DNA of 64,000 bases from Spartinivicinus marinus (GCF_026309355.1 NZ_JAPJZK010000001.1:2996501-3060500), one strand, 5' to 3'. Positions 1 to 8,644 are shown, numbered from the stretch's first letter. A program made the numbers and translations. The notes: generated by a model from the sequence alone, not told the origin.

Positions 1-446
1 TAGAAGATACAAACACAAAGCTGGGTGATTGGTTTGTAAATATATTTTACATTGATAGAAGAAAATCATTGATTTTTATGAACGAAAAAACATTGTTTTC
101 ATTCATGCTTTATGGTGTTAAAAAAGATGGTATAAAGAAAATAGAATTGATCTTTAGACATGGGCTTGAGCAAGCATTAGCCTATGAAAGTATAGAAAAG
201 GATAAGATCAATAAGCTGTTAAGTGATTATGCTCAAACTAAGTTTACAAAAACAGACAGCAAAAAAATGCTAGGGAATATGAATGATATCACTAGTCTTT
301 ATAAACATATAATTTATTCAGATGGTGGGCTAGAGAGCTGTAATCTGGCAGAAATAATGATGCAAATCAATAGAACGCCACAAAGGAATATAGATTGGTC
401 TTACTCTATAGATAGAGTTAAAGAGCTAGTTGATCAACTACGTTAA
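1..446 (+). CDS. DUF6933-like protein, 5' end outside window
   Basis: The frame is open from base 3, and the codons before the first possible start (TTG at 69, ATG at 78) read KLGDWFVNIFYIDRRKSL, which runs smoothly into MNEKTLFSFML. This matches my memory of the DUF6933 pattern (LGDWYxNLxxIDRRKxLLFxNEKTLFS), so the true start lies left of the window and only the C-terminal ~147 residues are seen. Downstream, KFTKTDSKKMLGNMND is the second conserved block. Family members are about 160-170 residues and of unknown function; no catalytic motif is visible. No operon partner can be judged on the left; the next gene on the same strand starts 60 bases further on. Family call is from memory of the motif. 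Confidence 0.7.
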   Translation, partial: EDTNTKLGDWFVNIFYIDRRKSLIFMNEKTLFSFMLYGVKKDGIKKIELIFRHGLEQALAYESIEKDKINKLLSDYAQTKFTKTDSKKMLGNMNDITSLYKHIIYSDGGLESCNLAEIMMQINRTPQRNIDWSYSIDRVKELVDQLR

Positions 447-506
447 TTATTTTAATAGTGCTTACTAAATGAGAGCTTTGAATAGCTTTTAAAGGCTAAA
501 AAGTGA

Positions 507-1010
507 ATGAAAATTGAGCATGAGCTAACTAGGTGGGATGGCAAATCAAAAGATGATACCACAAAAATTTACGAAACCTACCACACTAAAGCAGAGTTTG
601 CAGCAACGATTATTAAACTAATGAATAATCCAAGCTGCCAAAAAGGAGCAACCTGGTTACTGAAAGCTTTTTTGGAATCAAATAATAAGATAGATAAAAA
701 ACAAATTAAATCTGTTTATGACTCACTACATCAGCTTGATGATTGGGAGTCTAAGCTACACATTCTTCAATCAATTCCCTATATGCCTATTGCGAAAACT
801 GAGTGTAAAAAGTTGGAGCGATTTCTAAGAGTGACATTGACTGATAAAAATAAGTTTGTAAGAGCCTGGTCGTATAATGGTTTCTATGTGCTGGCTAAAC
901 AATATCCAGCTTATGCAGAGGAAGTAAAGCAGTTTTTTGAAATGGCTATGAAGGATGAGGCTGCATCAGTTAAGGCTAGAATTAAGAATATTATGAAGAA
1001 AGGGTTTTAA
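507..1010 (+). CDS. HEAT-repeat-like helical hypothetical protein
   Basis: A 167-residue, all-helical looking soluble protein with no signal peptide or membrane segment. The C-terminal two thirds contains paired helices (about residues 75-100, 105-135 and 140-165), with LTDKNKFVRAWSYNGFYVLA resembling a HEAT repeat (D-x-xxxVRxxAxxALxxL). HEAT-like proteins usually form protein-protein scaffolds; nothing here defines a partner. The Shine-Dalgarno is weak, so the start is the first ATG of the frame rather than a proven one. It stands alone between the DUF6933-like gene and a DUF1272 remnant. I do not recognise a named family. Confidence 0.6.
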   Translation: MKIEHELTRWDGKSKDDTTKIYETYHTKAEFAATIIKLMNNPSCQKGATWLLKAFLESNNKIDKKQIKSVYDSLHQLDDWESKLHILQSIPYMPIAKTECKKLERFLRVTLTDKNKFVRAWSYNGFYVLAKQYPAYAEEVKQFFEMAMKDEAASVKARIKNIMKKGF

Positions 1011-1041
1011 TTTAAAAAATAAATCAACGGTATAGAGTGTG

Positions 1042-1185
1042 ATGTTAGAGATTAGACCAAACTGTGAGTGTTGTGATAAAGATCTACCCGCTGATTCTGT
1101 TAAGATTATTCAGCCAGAGGATCGTTAACATACCCTCTGTAACAGCTATCAATCATTTGTGAAGAGTATATTGTCAAGGAATGAC
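1042..1185 (+). pseudogene. DUF1272 zinc-binding protein remnant
   Basis: ATG at 1042 opens a 28-codon frame reading MLEIRPNCECCDKDLPADS, which closely matches the start of DUF1272 proteins (MLELRPNCECCDKDLPPDS, normally about 60-80 residues with two Cys pairs). A TAA at 1126 stops it after the first two cysteine motifs. The following in-frame codons (HTLCNSYQSFVKSIL) could be the decayed second half, where a CxxC pair would be expected. The gene therefore looks truncated by a nonsense change and decay. Extent of the remnant is approximate. Confidence 0.6.
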
Positions 1186-1193
1186 TAATTATT

Positions 1194-2132
1194 ATGAATG
1201 ATTTACTCAGTGTAGGTTCCGCTGCATTAAAAAAAGCAGCCCTTAATGAAGATGCCAAAGAGTACTTATTAAATAATAAGGTACTTTACCCATTATTGAA
1301 AAAAGCAGCTGATCGATACATTGGCGGAGAAACACTTGACGATGCTGTTGAAAAAGTTAAAGCTGAAAATAACAAAGGGCTCAAGTGTTCACTGGAATTT
1401 ATGGGAGAAAGCACCAGTACTAAACACGAGGCTAATGAAGCAACCAATGAGTTTCTTCGTATTGCCAGTACTATTCAATCACTTGAACTCAATTCAACCA
1501 TATCACTGGATTTATCCCATATTGGCTTAGCAATATCCAAAGCGCTATGTATAGAGAATTTTTCGTTGCTTTGTGATAAAGCCAGACAAGCCAATATTGA
1601 AGTTATTATTAGTGCAGAGGGCATTGATAGGACTGATCATGTCATTGACGTGTACCAATGGGGGATAAAAAAATTCGATAACCTATCTATAACCTTACAA
1701 GCCTACTTACACCGAACTAAAGATGACTTTGCTGATTTAATAAAAGAAAGTGGTCGCATAAGAGTTGTAAAGGGTGCCTTCGATGTACCTGATAATACTG
1801 CCTTACCAAGAGGGGATACGTTAAATGAAGTATACTTGAGTTATGTTGATCAACTGTTGGCAATCAACCACAAGTGCTCAATTGCAACTCACCATGAATT
1901 TATTCAGCAAGAAGCTAAGAAACTAGTTGATTTATATAAGCCCGAAAAAAGCACTTTTGAATTTGAAAGCTTATATGGTATTCAAACAGAACAGCTACTG
2001 GCTTTAAAAAATGAAGGTTACCCAACTAAGCTGTATTTTGTTTATGGTAAAGAGTGGTATTTATATCTATGTAATAGAATTGCAGAATATCCACTTAATT
2101 TATTTAGAGCATTAGATGATATAGTAAATTAA
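1194..2132 (+). CDS. Monofunctional proline dehydrogenase-like flavoenzyme
   Basis: A 312-residue protein of the PRODH TIM-barrel family, about the length of the monofunctional enzymes of Thermus and Bacillus rather than the >1000-residue PutA usual in gammaproteobacteria. Visible landmarks are LDLSHIGLAIS (~105), SITLQAYLHRTKDDF (~165), RIRVVKGAF (~190), FEFESLYGIQTEQL (~255) and YGKEWYLYLCNRIAEYPLN (~285). The reaction would be FAD-linked oxidation of L-proline to pyrroline-5-carboxylate. Oddly, the paired arginines that bind the proline carboxylate (RR in LTRRIAERPEN of Thermus) are Asn-Arg here, and the following ERP is EYP, so substrate or activity may differ. No P5C dehydrogenase gene is adjacent. 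AAGG at 1177-1180 is somewhat far from the ATG. Confidence 0.8.
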   Translation: MNDLLSVGSAALKKAALNEDAKEYLLNNKVLYPLLKKAADRYIGGETLDDAVEKVKAENNKGLKCSLEFMGESTSTKHEANEATNEFLRIASTIQSLELNSTISLDLSHIGLAISKALCIENFSLLCDKARQANIEVIISAEGIDRTDHVIDVYQWGIKKFDNLSITLQAYLHRTKDDFADLIKESGRIRVVKGAFDVPDNTALPRGDTLNEVYLSYVDQLLAINHKCSIATHHEFIQQEAKKLVDLYKPEKSTFEFESLYGIQTEQLLALKNEGYPTKLYFVYGKEWYLYLCNRIAEYPLNLFRALDDIVN

Positions 2133-2159
2133 TTTGTTGAAAATGTAGTAGGGAAGTAT

Positions 2160-2615
2160 ATGGAAATTAAGGTAGATGATCTTAATGGGTCGGAAGTTAC
2201 AGCGTTGTTACTTGAACACTTACAGCATATGTTTGAATACTCGCCACCTGAAAGTGTCCATGCGTTGAATCTAGATGGTTTGCGTCAGACCGATGTGACA
2301 TTTTGGAGCATTTGGGAGGGTAATGAGTTAGCTGGCTGTGGTGCACTAAAAGAGCTGGATTGTGGGCATGGTGAGATTAAATCTATGCGAACAGCTTCAT
2401 CACATTTACGTAAAGGCGTTGGGGCAACAATGCTTCAGCATCTTATTGATGAGGCAAGGCGGCGTAATTATCAGCAGTTGAGTTTAGAAACCGGTTCAAT
2501 GGACTATTTCAAGCCAGCACATCAGCTTTACTACAAATTTGGCTTTACGCTTTGTGGGCCTTTTGCAAATTATACTGATGATCCAAATAGCCTATTTATG
2601 ATGATGAAATTATAA
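2160..2615 (+). CDS. GNAT N-acetyltransferase, YsnE-like
   Basis: A 151-residue GNAT protein. The acetyl-CoA pyrophosphate-binding loop is RKGVGA at 84-89, preceded by strand GEIKSMRTA and followed by LQHLIDEARRRNYQQLSLET, then the C-terminal LYYKFGF motif. The N-terminal SPPESVHALNLDGLR and WEGNELAGCGALKELD are characteristic of the YsnE/PA4866-like branch of acetyltransferases whose substrates are mostly unknown. Cytoplasmic; no membrane segment. The start ATG lies 27 bases after the proline dehydrogenase stop, with GGGAAG about 7 bases upstream, so the two genes may be co-transcribed. Confidence 0.85.
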   Translation: MEIKVDDLNGSEVTALLLEHLQHMFEYSPPESVHALNLDGLRQTDVTFWSIWEGNELAGCGALKELDCGHGEIKSMRTASSHLRKGVGATMLQHLIDEARRRNYQQLSLETGSMDYFKPAHQLYYKFGFTLCGPFANYTDDPNSLFMMMKL

Positions 2616-2750
2616 ACGTTTAGATAAACAATACTACCTTGAACATCGTATTTTGTAAGAACTAATCAATGAAAGTGGATATGAATTATTGTACTAGTGA
2701 ATGTAATCTGTCGAAGATTTTGGATAGGCTATGTAAAAGGGTATTGATTG

Positions 2751-2781
2751 TTTTAGGAGCTTATTAAAATAAGCTCCTAAA
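2751..2781. terminator. Perfect 14-bp hairpin between convergent genes
   Basis: TTTAGGAGCTTATT (2752-2765) is followed after AA by its exact reverse complement AATAAGCTCCTAAA (2768-2781). It sits between the GNAT gene (+) and the YvbH-like gene (-), where a bidirectional terminator is expected. A short A/T-rich arm end can act as the U-tract; a full U-run is missing on both sides, so termination is inferred. Confidence 0.5.
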
Positions 2782-2820
2782 GGATCTGTAATACCTGTTT
2801 GAAATAATAAACGGTATAAG

Positions 2821-3438
2821 TTAGTTGTTTATATATTTCTCAAATATTTCACCGAAATCTTTTCTGCAGTAGGCATCTCGGGCTAGGTGTAGCCAGTCGA
2901 AGACATGTTGATTGATTTCTTTAAACTGGGTTTCAAGTGTAGTGGAGCTAGTAGAGCGATGAACGGTGCTAGAGGCTAGCTCTATACTACGCTCAGCAAA
3001 TCGGTAGTAATGGCTGTTGTCTCTTTGTAAAGAGCCAATTGCATAGAGTGCTTTATATAAGTCTTTCAAGTGTTCAATTTGGTCTTTTTTGACATCAATG
3101 GAATAAGCGTGCTTACCCAACTGAAATTTTATTTCAGCATCCAAATCAATAGTGCCTGCTGTTTCTAACATGACATCACTGATGTTATGGTCATGATAGC
3201 TATAGCGCTTAAGTAAACGTTTCTTGCTGATAGCGCTGGCACCATCTAAGTGAATAAGCGCCACGTTTGTGAAGCAGTATTCGTCAGACTTCGATTTGAT
3301 TAGGAAGAATATCTTTTCATTATCTTCGTGCATGATGTAATCATCAGAATCAACTTTATCATAATCCTTAGGATCGATGATTTCACCGATATCACTAAAG
3401 CCGAGTGCGTCCGAAGCAATACGTTTAAACATAACCAT
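2821..3438 (-). CDS. YvbH-like bacterial PH-domain protein
   Basis: A 205-residue cytoplasmic protein with a bacterial pleckstrin-homology domain at about 1-125 (block FKRIASDALGFSDIGEII, DSDDYIMHEDNEKIFFLIKS, YCFTNVALIHLDGASA, KRLLKRYSY) and a helical C-terminal extension ending in DFGEIFEKYINN. This two-part layout (bPH_1 plus the YvbH-type oligomerisation extension) is that of Bacillus YvbH. Function is unknown; PH folds usually bind proteins or lipids, and the Bacillus protein is proposed to oligomerise. It is a monocistronic gene with a ~390-base leader region. Both ATGs at its start (MVM) are possible; I kept the outer one. Confidence 0.8.
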   Translation of the reverse strand: MVMFKRIASDALGFSDIGEIIDPKDYDKVDSDDYIMHEDNEKIFFLIKSKSDEYCFTNVALIHLDGASAISKKRLLKRYSYHDHNISDVMLETAGTIDLDAEIKFQLGKHAYSIDVKKDQIEHLKDLYKALYAIGSLQRDNSHYYRFAERSIELASSTVHRSTSSTTLETQFKEINQHVFDWLHLARDAYCRKDFGEIFEKYINN

Positions 3439-3827
3439 TACCTTATTAGAAATTCGTCAACTGACTTTATTTAACTGCCTGGTAAAAATTGAATAATATA
3501 ACAATCTCTATGTAATAAAGCAGTGTTTTAATACAGTGATCTTTAACAAACTGATCATATCTTTAGCAAGTCGACCATAGTAGTGTAGTTAATTAAGTAT
3601 CAATAATTAGGGATACCTTATAGATCAGCTACGCTAAAATATGATACGGCAAAAGTCTAGTACTGAAGTCACGCTTTGTCCTCATAGCCTAATCTCTCTT
3701 CAATCCATTCTTAACTATTTCATTGGACGGGTAGGGCAAAAAGAGGATGCTGTAGATAGCCTGGCCATCCTCATTATAATACTCATAAAATAGTTAACAT
3801 TAATTTTTGCTTGTTCCTTGTTCCTGA
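3439..3827. other. Intergenic stretch, no gene seen
   Basis: About 390 AT-rich bases between two leftward genes. I see no open frame with coding character, no tRNA-like fold and no convincing terminator. It should contain the promoter of the YvbH-like gene near its left end, but no unambiguous -35/-10 pair can be picked by eye. Confidence 0.5.
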
Positions 3828-4082
3828 TTACCATTTCTCCATGACTGCTGCTAAATCCTGTTCATAGCATTGTTCAAGTGAGCGGTGGTGCGCACCTGCT
3901 TTTTTTAAAGTCGCTTCTGTTTTATCGATGAGGGCACTGGCATAGGTTTGCAGATCTTCTAGGATGCTGATAGCTTCTTGGTGATCAGGTGCTTCCAGTA
4001 ACAGCTGTTCTAGTTGACTGACAAGATGGTTAATTTGACGAGTGGTGGTACTGATTTGCTGTTTGATCGAGGTGATAGGCAT
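3828..4082 (-). CDS. Small coiled hypothetical protein
   Basis: An 84-residue, probably all-helical protein (MPITSIKQQISTTTRQINHL...), rich in Gln/Leu heptad-like spacing across residues 5-60, so likely a short helical hairpin or coiled coil. AAAGGAG (complement of 4090-4096) stands 7 bases before the ATG at 4082, which decides that start over a TTG two codons upstream. No family recognised. It stands alone, divergent from rimJ. Confidence 0.6.
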   Translation of the reverse strand: MPITSIKQQISTTTRQINHLVSQLEQLLLEAPDHQEAISILEDLQTYASALIDKTEATLKKAGAHHRSLEQCYEQDLAAVMEKW

Positions 4083-4298
4083 ATCCAAACTCCTTTGGTT
4101 AGCCCGAATGTCCAGGGTCTTTACTATCTGAACAGGTACTCAGGCTTGCACTTTCATATTTACAAGCATAGTTGTTTTTATTAATTGCAGCTATTGAGCG
4201 ACTAATATAGGATGCTTTTGATAAACAACAGTTGTATTCTTATAACGAAGGTGTTACTTAAGGTTTGGTTAAATTTGTAATTTAAGGGTGTAAGCAGT

Positions 4299-4853
4299 AT
4301 GGATACGATGCCAACAATTAATATTTCTCGTGGGGTGATAACAGTATTAACACCTGATCAGGCAAGCTTGGTTTATCAATATTATTTAGCTAATCGAGAC
4401 CATTTAGCACCATGGGAACCAAAGCGAGATGTGGCATTTCACTCTTTGTCGGGTTGGCAGGAACGGCTGACTAATTCGTTTGAACTATTTCAACAAGGCA
4501 TAATGCTTCCTTTAGTTGTATTAAATCAGCAAAAGAGTGAAATGATAGCCTGCTGTAACTTCTCTAATATTGTGAGAGGTGTTTTCCAAGCTTGTCATCT
4601 TGGCTATTCAGTCGATATTCGCTATCAAGGTATGGGGCTAATGCATGAAGCATTGAGCTGTTCAATTAGCTATCTATTTGAACAGTTAGATTTGCATCGA
4701 ATCATGGCTAATTACCTACCTAACAATCTTCGCAGCGAGGCATTATTGAAAAAGCTAGGGTTCCAAAAAGAAGGTTATGCTAAGTCTTACCTGAAAATAA
4801 ACGGTCAATGGCAGGACCATATTTTAACGGCATTGGTTAACCCAAAGCATTAA
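4299..4853 (+). CDS. rimJ: RimJ-type ribosomal protein alanine N-acetyltransferase
   Basis: A 184-residue GNAT protein that follows E. coli RimJ through its length: ANRDHLAPWEPKRD (~31-44), SGWQERL (51-57), CNFSNIVRGVFQACHLGYS (86-104), acetyl-CoA loop RYQGMGLM (108-115), LHRIMANYLPNNLRSEALL, LGFQKEGYAKSYLKINGQW. RimJ transfers acetyl to the N-terminal alanine of ribosomal protein S5 in E. coli and acts in the cytoplasm. Two starts are possible (4299 or the ATG at 4308). The gene is followed 51 bases later by a secreted DUF4124 protein; no functional link is evident. Confidence 0.85.
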   Translation: MDTMPTINISRGVITVLTPDQASLVYQYYLANRDHLAPWEPKRDVAFHSLSGWQERLTNSFELFQQGIMLPLVVLNQQKSEMIACCNFSNIVRGVFQACHLGYSVDIRYQGMGLMHEALSCSISYLFEQLDLHRIMANYLPNNLRSEALLKKLGFQKEGYAKSYLKINGQWQDHILTALVNPKH

Positions 4854-4904
4854 CGCTATATTGTACTGTTAATTATGCTGTACTCCTTTGTTGAGGGGTT
4901 TATT

Positions 4905-5471
4905 ATGAAGTACTGCTATAACCTATTATTTTTTATGCTCATGATTATAGCTGTCAGTAACCTGAGTGCCGCAGTTTATCAATGCAAAGTGAATGGTAAA
5001 CTTACTTTTCAGGACAAGCCTTGTGTAAAAGGAGAGGGTAAGCAAATACACTTAAAGTCTGAGAAAAAAGAAGCAGCGCATCATGTGGGTAGCTTTTTAG
5101 AAAAAGTAACGGAGTTCACCCAGCAAAAAGCACTAAATAAGTTAATGCAACTCTATAAAGACGATGCCGACATTTTAATTTACTCTGATCCTACTTGTAC
5201 TGTATTGCAGCAAAAGCGTAGACCGCAACTCACTGACGAGCTGAAAGTTTCCTCGGCTTTAACAGAGATTTTAGATATTATTCGAACTGATCTCACTGAA
5301 ATGCGTGAAGGTGATAAAATTCGAGTGAATTTTAAGGAAACCATAATAGCTAGAAAATTAGGTGAAAAGGTGAAAATCGAAAGTTTTAAGCGATTATTGC
5401 TTGATACCTCTACACCATCTCTTCGTATAGCCAAAGATGAGACCTGTATTGTTGGTGAAAATCCAATGTAA
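4905..5471 (+). CDS. Secreted DUF4124-domain protein
   Basis: 188 residues from the ATG at 4905, chosen because GAGGGG (4893-4898) lies 6 bases upstream and because it begins directly with a signal peptide (MKYCYNLLFFMLMIIAVSNL, cleavage after LSAA). The mature N terminus AAVYQCKVNGKLTFQDKPC is a DUF4124 domain, a short beta unit found in many periplasmic proteobacterial proteins of unknown role. The remaining ~120 residues have no recognised fold; two further cysteines (TCTVL and ETCIV) could form a disulphide. Periplasmic location inferred. No operon partner. Confidence 0.7.
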   Translation: MKYCYNLLFFMLMIIAVSNLSAAVYQCKVNGKLTFQDKPCVKGEGKQIHLKSEKKEAAHHVGSFLEKVTEFTQQKALNKLMQLYKDDADILIYSDPTCTVLQQKRRPQLTDELKVSSALTEILDIIRTDLTEMREGDKIRVNFKETIIARKLGEKVKIESFKRLLLDTSTPSLRIAKDETCIVGENPM

Positions 5472-5560
5472 TAAGGTTGCTTTTCATTCTTTAACTTCAA
5501 ATCATCGACTACTCTACTTTTAAATGAAAGGATTTTCTCCCTGTAATTAAGGATAGATTG

Positions 5561-6505
5561 ATGAGCAAGAAATCGGTAATCACTTTCTTTGGGTTTTATG
5601 TTATTAATCAAGATGAAGTAGGCGTTAAACTTACTCTAGGTAAATATACAGGTTTAGTAGAGCCAGGTCTTGGGTTTTGTATTCCAATACTACAACAAGT
5701 GGTAACGACAAAGAGTAGTATTCAAACGGTGGATTTACCCAGTCAACAAGTGGTGTTGAATGGTAATATTTCTGTCACCATTTCAGGTACTTTGCATTAC
5801 CGAGTGGTTGATTGTCAGCAAGCATTATTAGAGGTTTCAGATTATAACCATAGTATTCGACAATTAGCATTAACGACGATATCTGATGTATTGGGAACGA
5901 AAACCATTGAAGAAGTAAGGGGGAATAAATCAGCGATTGCGGAAGAAATTGAGCAAGTAATCCGGAAGACTTCTTCCAGATGGGGAATTGCTGATGTAGA
6001 TATTCGTTTAACTGATGCCAGTATGGACCATAATTTATTGCGAGCCATGATGCGAGAGACCGAAGCGAGTAAAGAAGCCAGCGCACAGAAAATTAGAGCT
6101 GAGGCTGATCAAGTGACAGCAAAGATATTTTCTGAAGCAGCTAAAACTTTAGCATCTTCACCTGGTGCGATGACATTAAGGGTATTACAGACTTTAAGTG
6201 ATATAAGCAGTGACAAATCAACGGTTGTTGTCCCTATCCCTTATGAATTAACACAGGGAATGTTGCAAGCGACTGGAGAGATAAAAGGTGTTACACAGCA
6301 GGTGAAACCTACTCCAGTGTTGGCAGAAATAGCGCTTTCTGGTGACCAACTCTTTTGTTTTTGTCCTTCTTGTAATCATAAGTATAAGGTGACAGATGTG
6401 GCGAAAGATGATCGCTACGATAAAGCGCCTGACATTCCTGGGCAACAGTTATCTTGTGGTCGTTGCCATACAATGTTCAGTATCCCTAAGTTAAGAGTTT
6501 CATAA
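5561..6505 (+). CDS. SPFH/stomatin-like protein with C-terminal zinc ribbon
   Basis: 314 residues from the ATG at 5561, which has AAGGA at 5549-5553 with a 7-base spacer. An SPFH (prohibitin/stomatin) domain occupies roughly residues 10-190: GVKLTLGKYTGLVEPGLGF, VDLPSQQVVLNGNISVTI, the helical RQLALTTISDVLGTKTIEEV and MMRETEASKEASAQKIRAEA. A C-terminal CPSC (C268, C271) and CGRC (C299, C302) form a four-cysteine zinc ribbon of the type seen in MJ0042-like fingers. There is only a short N-terminal hydrophobic stretch (SVITFFGFYV), not a clear membrane hairpin. SPFH proteins form ring-like membrane-associated scaffolds; the role here is unknown. The added ribbon is unusual for the family. Confidence 0.75.
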   Translation: MSKKSVITFFGFYVINQDEVGVKLTLGKYTGLVEPGLGFCIPILQQVVTTKSSIQTVDLPSQQVVLNGNISVTISGTLHYRVVDCQQALLEVSDYNHSIRQLALTTISDVLGTKTIEEVRGNKSAIAEEIEQVIRKTSSRWGIADVDIRLTDASMDHNLLRAMMRETEASKEASAQKIRAEADQVTAKIFSEAAKTLASSPGAMTLRVLQTLSDISSDKSTVVVPIPYELTQGMLQATGEIKGVTQQVKPTPVLAEIALSGDQLFCFCPSCNHKYKVTDVAKDDRYDKAPDIPGQQLSCGRCHTMFSIPKLRVS

Positions 6506-6649
6506 ATGGTTTGGATTAGGTTGAACTACCTCGCCTGCCTTGCTTTAAAAAAGTTTAGGTAGCTAATTAATAAAAATGCAGTAAAAATTCAATTAATAGC
6601 TACACTAAAAATACCTCATTAGCAGTTTATACAGAATAAACCTTTAGGT

Positions 6650-7279
6650 ATGAAGCAAATGCGATCATGGGTTAAACAGAGGGTAGCTGTTGGTAGCGGG
6701 CTTTTAGTAGTCTGCCTGTCTGGGTGCCAATGGCTGCCGTGGGCGAATGAAAATCCAGATGAAGCAACACTTTATGCAGTTGAGCAGCCAGAGCAAACGA
6801 AGGGGAAGGGAGTTGCCCTCGTATCACCCTGGCAGTGTGAGTCAGGCATAGAGGTGGAAAACCAATGGCAGTGTGATGACCTTAATGTACCAGGAAAACG
6901 GACGAGTTTAGAAGAAACAGCAAAAAATGATCGGTTACGGCTGATGGCATTAAATCTTGCCAATAAAACCGACCATTTAGAAACCATTGCCCGCTTGAGG
7001 CAAGTACCACGACATTATGTAACTATTCAATTAATTGCTGCTTCTGAGCTAAAGACCATAAGTAACTTGCAGCTTAAATACCCCTTTTTATATTCCAGCA
7101 CACATGTAGTGGTTCAATCGAATGGGCAACCTTTACATTTACTGCTTTATGGGGTTTATGAGAATAGAGTGCAGGCCCAAAAAGAGTTAAGCCGATTACC
7201 ACTAAAGCAGATCCAGTTTCTTAAACCATGGGTTAGAACCATGGCTAACCTCCAACCCCTACTAAGCACCGCGAAGTAG
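6650..7279 (+). CDS. SPOR-domain lipoprotein
   Basis: A 209-residue protein with a lipoprotein signal peptide ending in LSGC (lipid Cys26), so membrane-anchored on the periplasmic side. The C-terminal ~75 residues (YVTIQLIAASELKTISNLQL, LHLLLYGVYENRVQAQKELS) have the beta-alpha-beta pattern of a SPOR domain, which binds denuded peptidoglycan at division septa. The middle (30-115) is low in known motifs. The last segment KPWVRTMANLQ fits the closing strand of SPOR. A role in cell-wall or division biology is inferred. Next gene downstream starts 107 bases later and is unrelated. Confidence 0.7.
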   Translation: MKQMRSWVKQRVAVGSGLLVVCLSGCQWLPWANENPDEATLYAVEQPEQTKGKGVALVSPWQCESGIEVENQWQCDDLNVPGKRTSLEETAKNDRLRLMALNLANKTDHLETIARLRQVPRHYVTIQLIAASELKTISNLQLKYPFLYSSTHVVVQSNGQPLHLLLYGVYENRVQAQKELSRLPLKQIQFLKPWVRTMANLQPLLSTAK

Positions 7280-7386
7280 CTTTTTTCTACCTTTCTTTTG
7301 TTGATGTTAGAAGCGCAAATTGCGTTTCTAACTGCCTGCCTGTTTATTATAACGTACTTTTACCATGAGATGATGAGCGGAATATT

Positions 7387-8562
7387 ATGGAGCAAGTGGA
7401 TTTCACCATTGTTGGTGCAGGGGTAGTGGGTTTGGCAATAGCGGCTCGATTAGCGGGAGATAATTGTACGACAGTCATTGTAGAGAAGCACCCTCACTTT
7501 GGAGAGGAGGTGAGTAGTCGCAACAGCGAAGTGATTCATGCGGGCATCTATTATCCTAGTCAGTCGTTAAAAGCTGAGCTTTGTGTGCGTGGTAAAGAAT
7601 TACTATACGACTACTGCCAGCGATATCAGATTCCTTATCAGCAGTGTGGCAAGCTGATTGTGGCTTGCAAACAGGAAGACGAACAACAGTTACAGCGTAT
7701 TTATCAACAGGCTGAAGCTAATGGCCTGAATGATTTGCAATGGCTCGACAAGTCGGCGGTGGCAGGGTTAGAGCCAGCGATTAATTGCTCTGTTGCTTTA
7801 TGGTCACCTTCGAGTGGCATTGTCGATAGCCATCAGTTGATGTTAAGGCTGTTAACGGAGGCAGAACAACAGCAGGCTATTTCATTATTTGGTACCCAAG
7901 TAAACAGAGTAGAGCCAGTGACAGATGGTTTTATTGTGCATGTGACTATCCTGTCGGGGGCAGGTCATCAGGAAAGCTATTCGTTTAAAACGCGTTGGCT
8001 GATTAATGCAGCAGGTTTAGGAGCGCAGCAAGTCGCTAAAGGGATAGAGGGACTCACTGATAAAGACATACCGCCACTGTATTATTGTAAAGGGCATTAT
8101 TTTAGCTTGAAGGGACAGGCACCTTTTAAGCACCTTATCTATCCTACACCTGAAGTGAATACCACTGGGCTAGGTATTCATGCGACATTAGACTTATCAG
8201 GGCGTGTGCGGTTTGGGCCTGATACGGCTTATGTTAACGATGTGAATTATGATGTGCCAGAGTCCAAAGCCGACTCATTTTATCAGGCTATCAAGCGTTA
8301 TTATCCTACAATCAACCGACAAGATTTAATGCCTGCTTATGCAGGTATCAGACCTAAGCTACAGGGGCCTGGTGAGCCCATTAGAGACTTTATCATTCAA
8401 ACTCATTTAGAACACAAAATTACTGGTTTGATCAATTTATTTGGCATTGAAAGCCCAGGGCTTACTGCTGCGTTAGCTATTGCTGAAAAAGTGGAGCAGT
8501 GGGTAGGCGATTATATAGAGCAAAGCAAATCTTGTCGTTTATATCAAGACACCTCGGAATAG
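7387..8562 (+). CDS. FAD-dependent oxidoreductase, L-2-hydroxyglutarate oxidase LhgO-like
   Basis: 391 residues with the DAO fold: dinucleotide-binding GAGVVGLAIA (10-19), SSRNSEVIHAGIYYP (~45-59), CGKLIVA, GLEPAIN, SPSSGIVDSHQLM, a second nucleotide-binding segment WLINAAGLGAQQVA, and C-terminal GLINLFGIESPGLTAALAIA. The NSEVIHAGIYYP block and overall length match the LhgO/L-2-hydroxyglutarate dehydrogenase group, which oxidises L-2-hydroxyglutarate to 2-oxoglutarate feeding electrons to quinones. The assignment within the group is not proven; other DAO-fold oxidases share much of this. Stands alone ahead of asmA. Confidence 0.75.
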   Translation: MEQVDFTIVGAGVVGLAIAARLAGDNCTTVIVEKHPHFGEEVSSRNSEVIHAGIYYPSQSLKAELCVRGKELLYDYCQRYQIPYQQCGKLIVACKQEDEQQLQRIYQQAEANGLNDLQWLDKSAVAGLEPAINCSVALWSPSSGIVDSHQLMLRLLTEAEQQQAISLFGTQVNRVEPVTDGFIVHVTILSGAGHQESYSFKTRWLINAAGLGAQQVAKGIEGLTDKDIPPLYYCKGHYFSLKGQAPFKHLIYPTPEVNTTGLGIHATLDLSGRVRFGPDTAYVNDVNYDVPESKADSFYQAIKRYYPTINRQDLMPAYAGIRPKLQGPGEPIRDFIIQTHLEHKITGLINLFGIESPGLTAALAIAEKVEQWVGDYIEQSKSCRLYQDTSE

Positions 8563-8595
8563 AGTAAAATGTGCAAATAGCGAAATGCTGACACC

Positions 8596-8621
8596 TATAC
8601 CCGTTTATATCTCAGGGTATA
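8596..8621. other. 7-bp inverted repeat upstream of asmA
   Basis: TATACCC (8596-8602) and GGGTATA (8615-8621) form perfect arms round a 12-base loop, between the oxidoreductase stop and the asmA start. It could be a weak terminator stem or an operator; there is no U-tract. Confidence 0.3.
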
Positions 8622-8644
8622 AATACACGTATAAGGGCTACTGA

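Noticed and set aside
5180..5611. 143-codon minus-strand frame opposite the DUF4124 gene
   Set aside because: It lies antisense to a gene with signal peptide, good ribosome site and domain match, and has no motif of its own.
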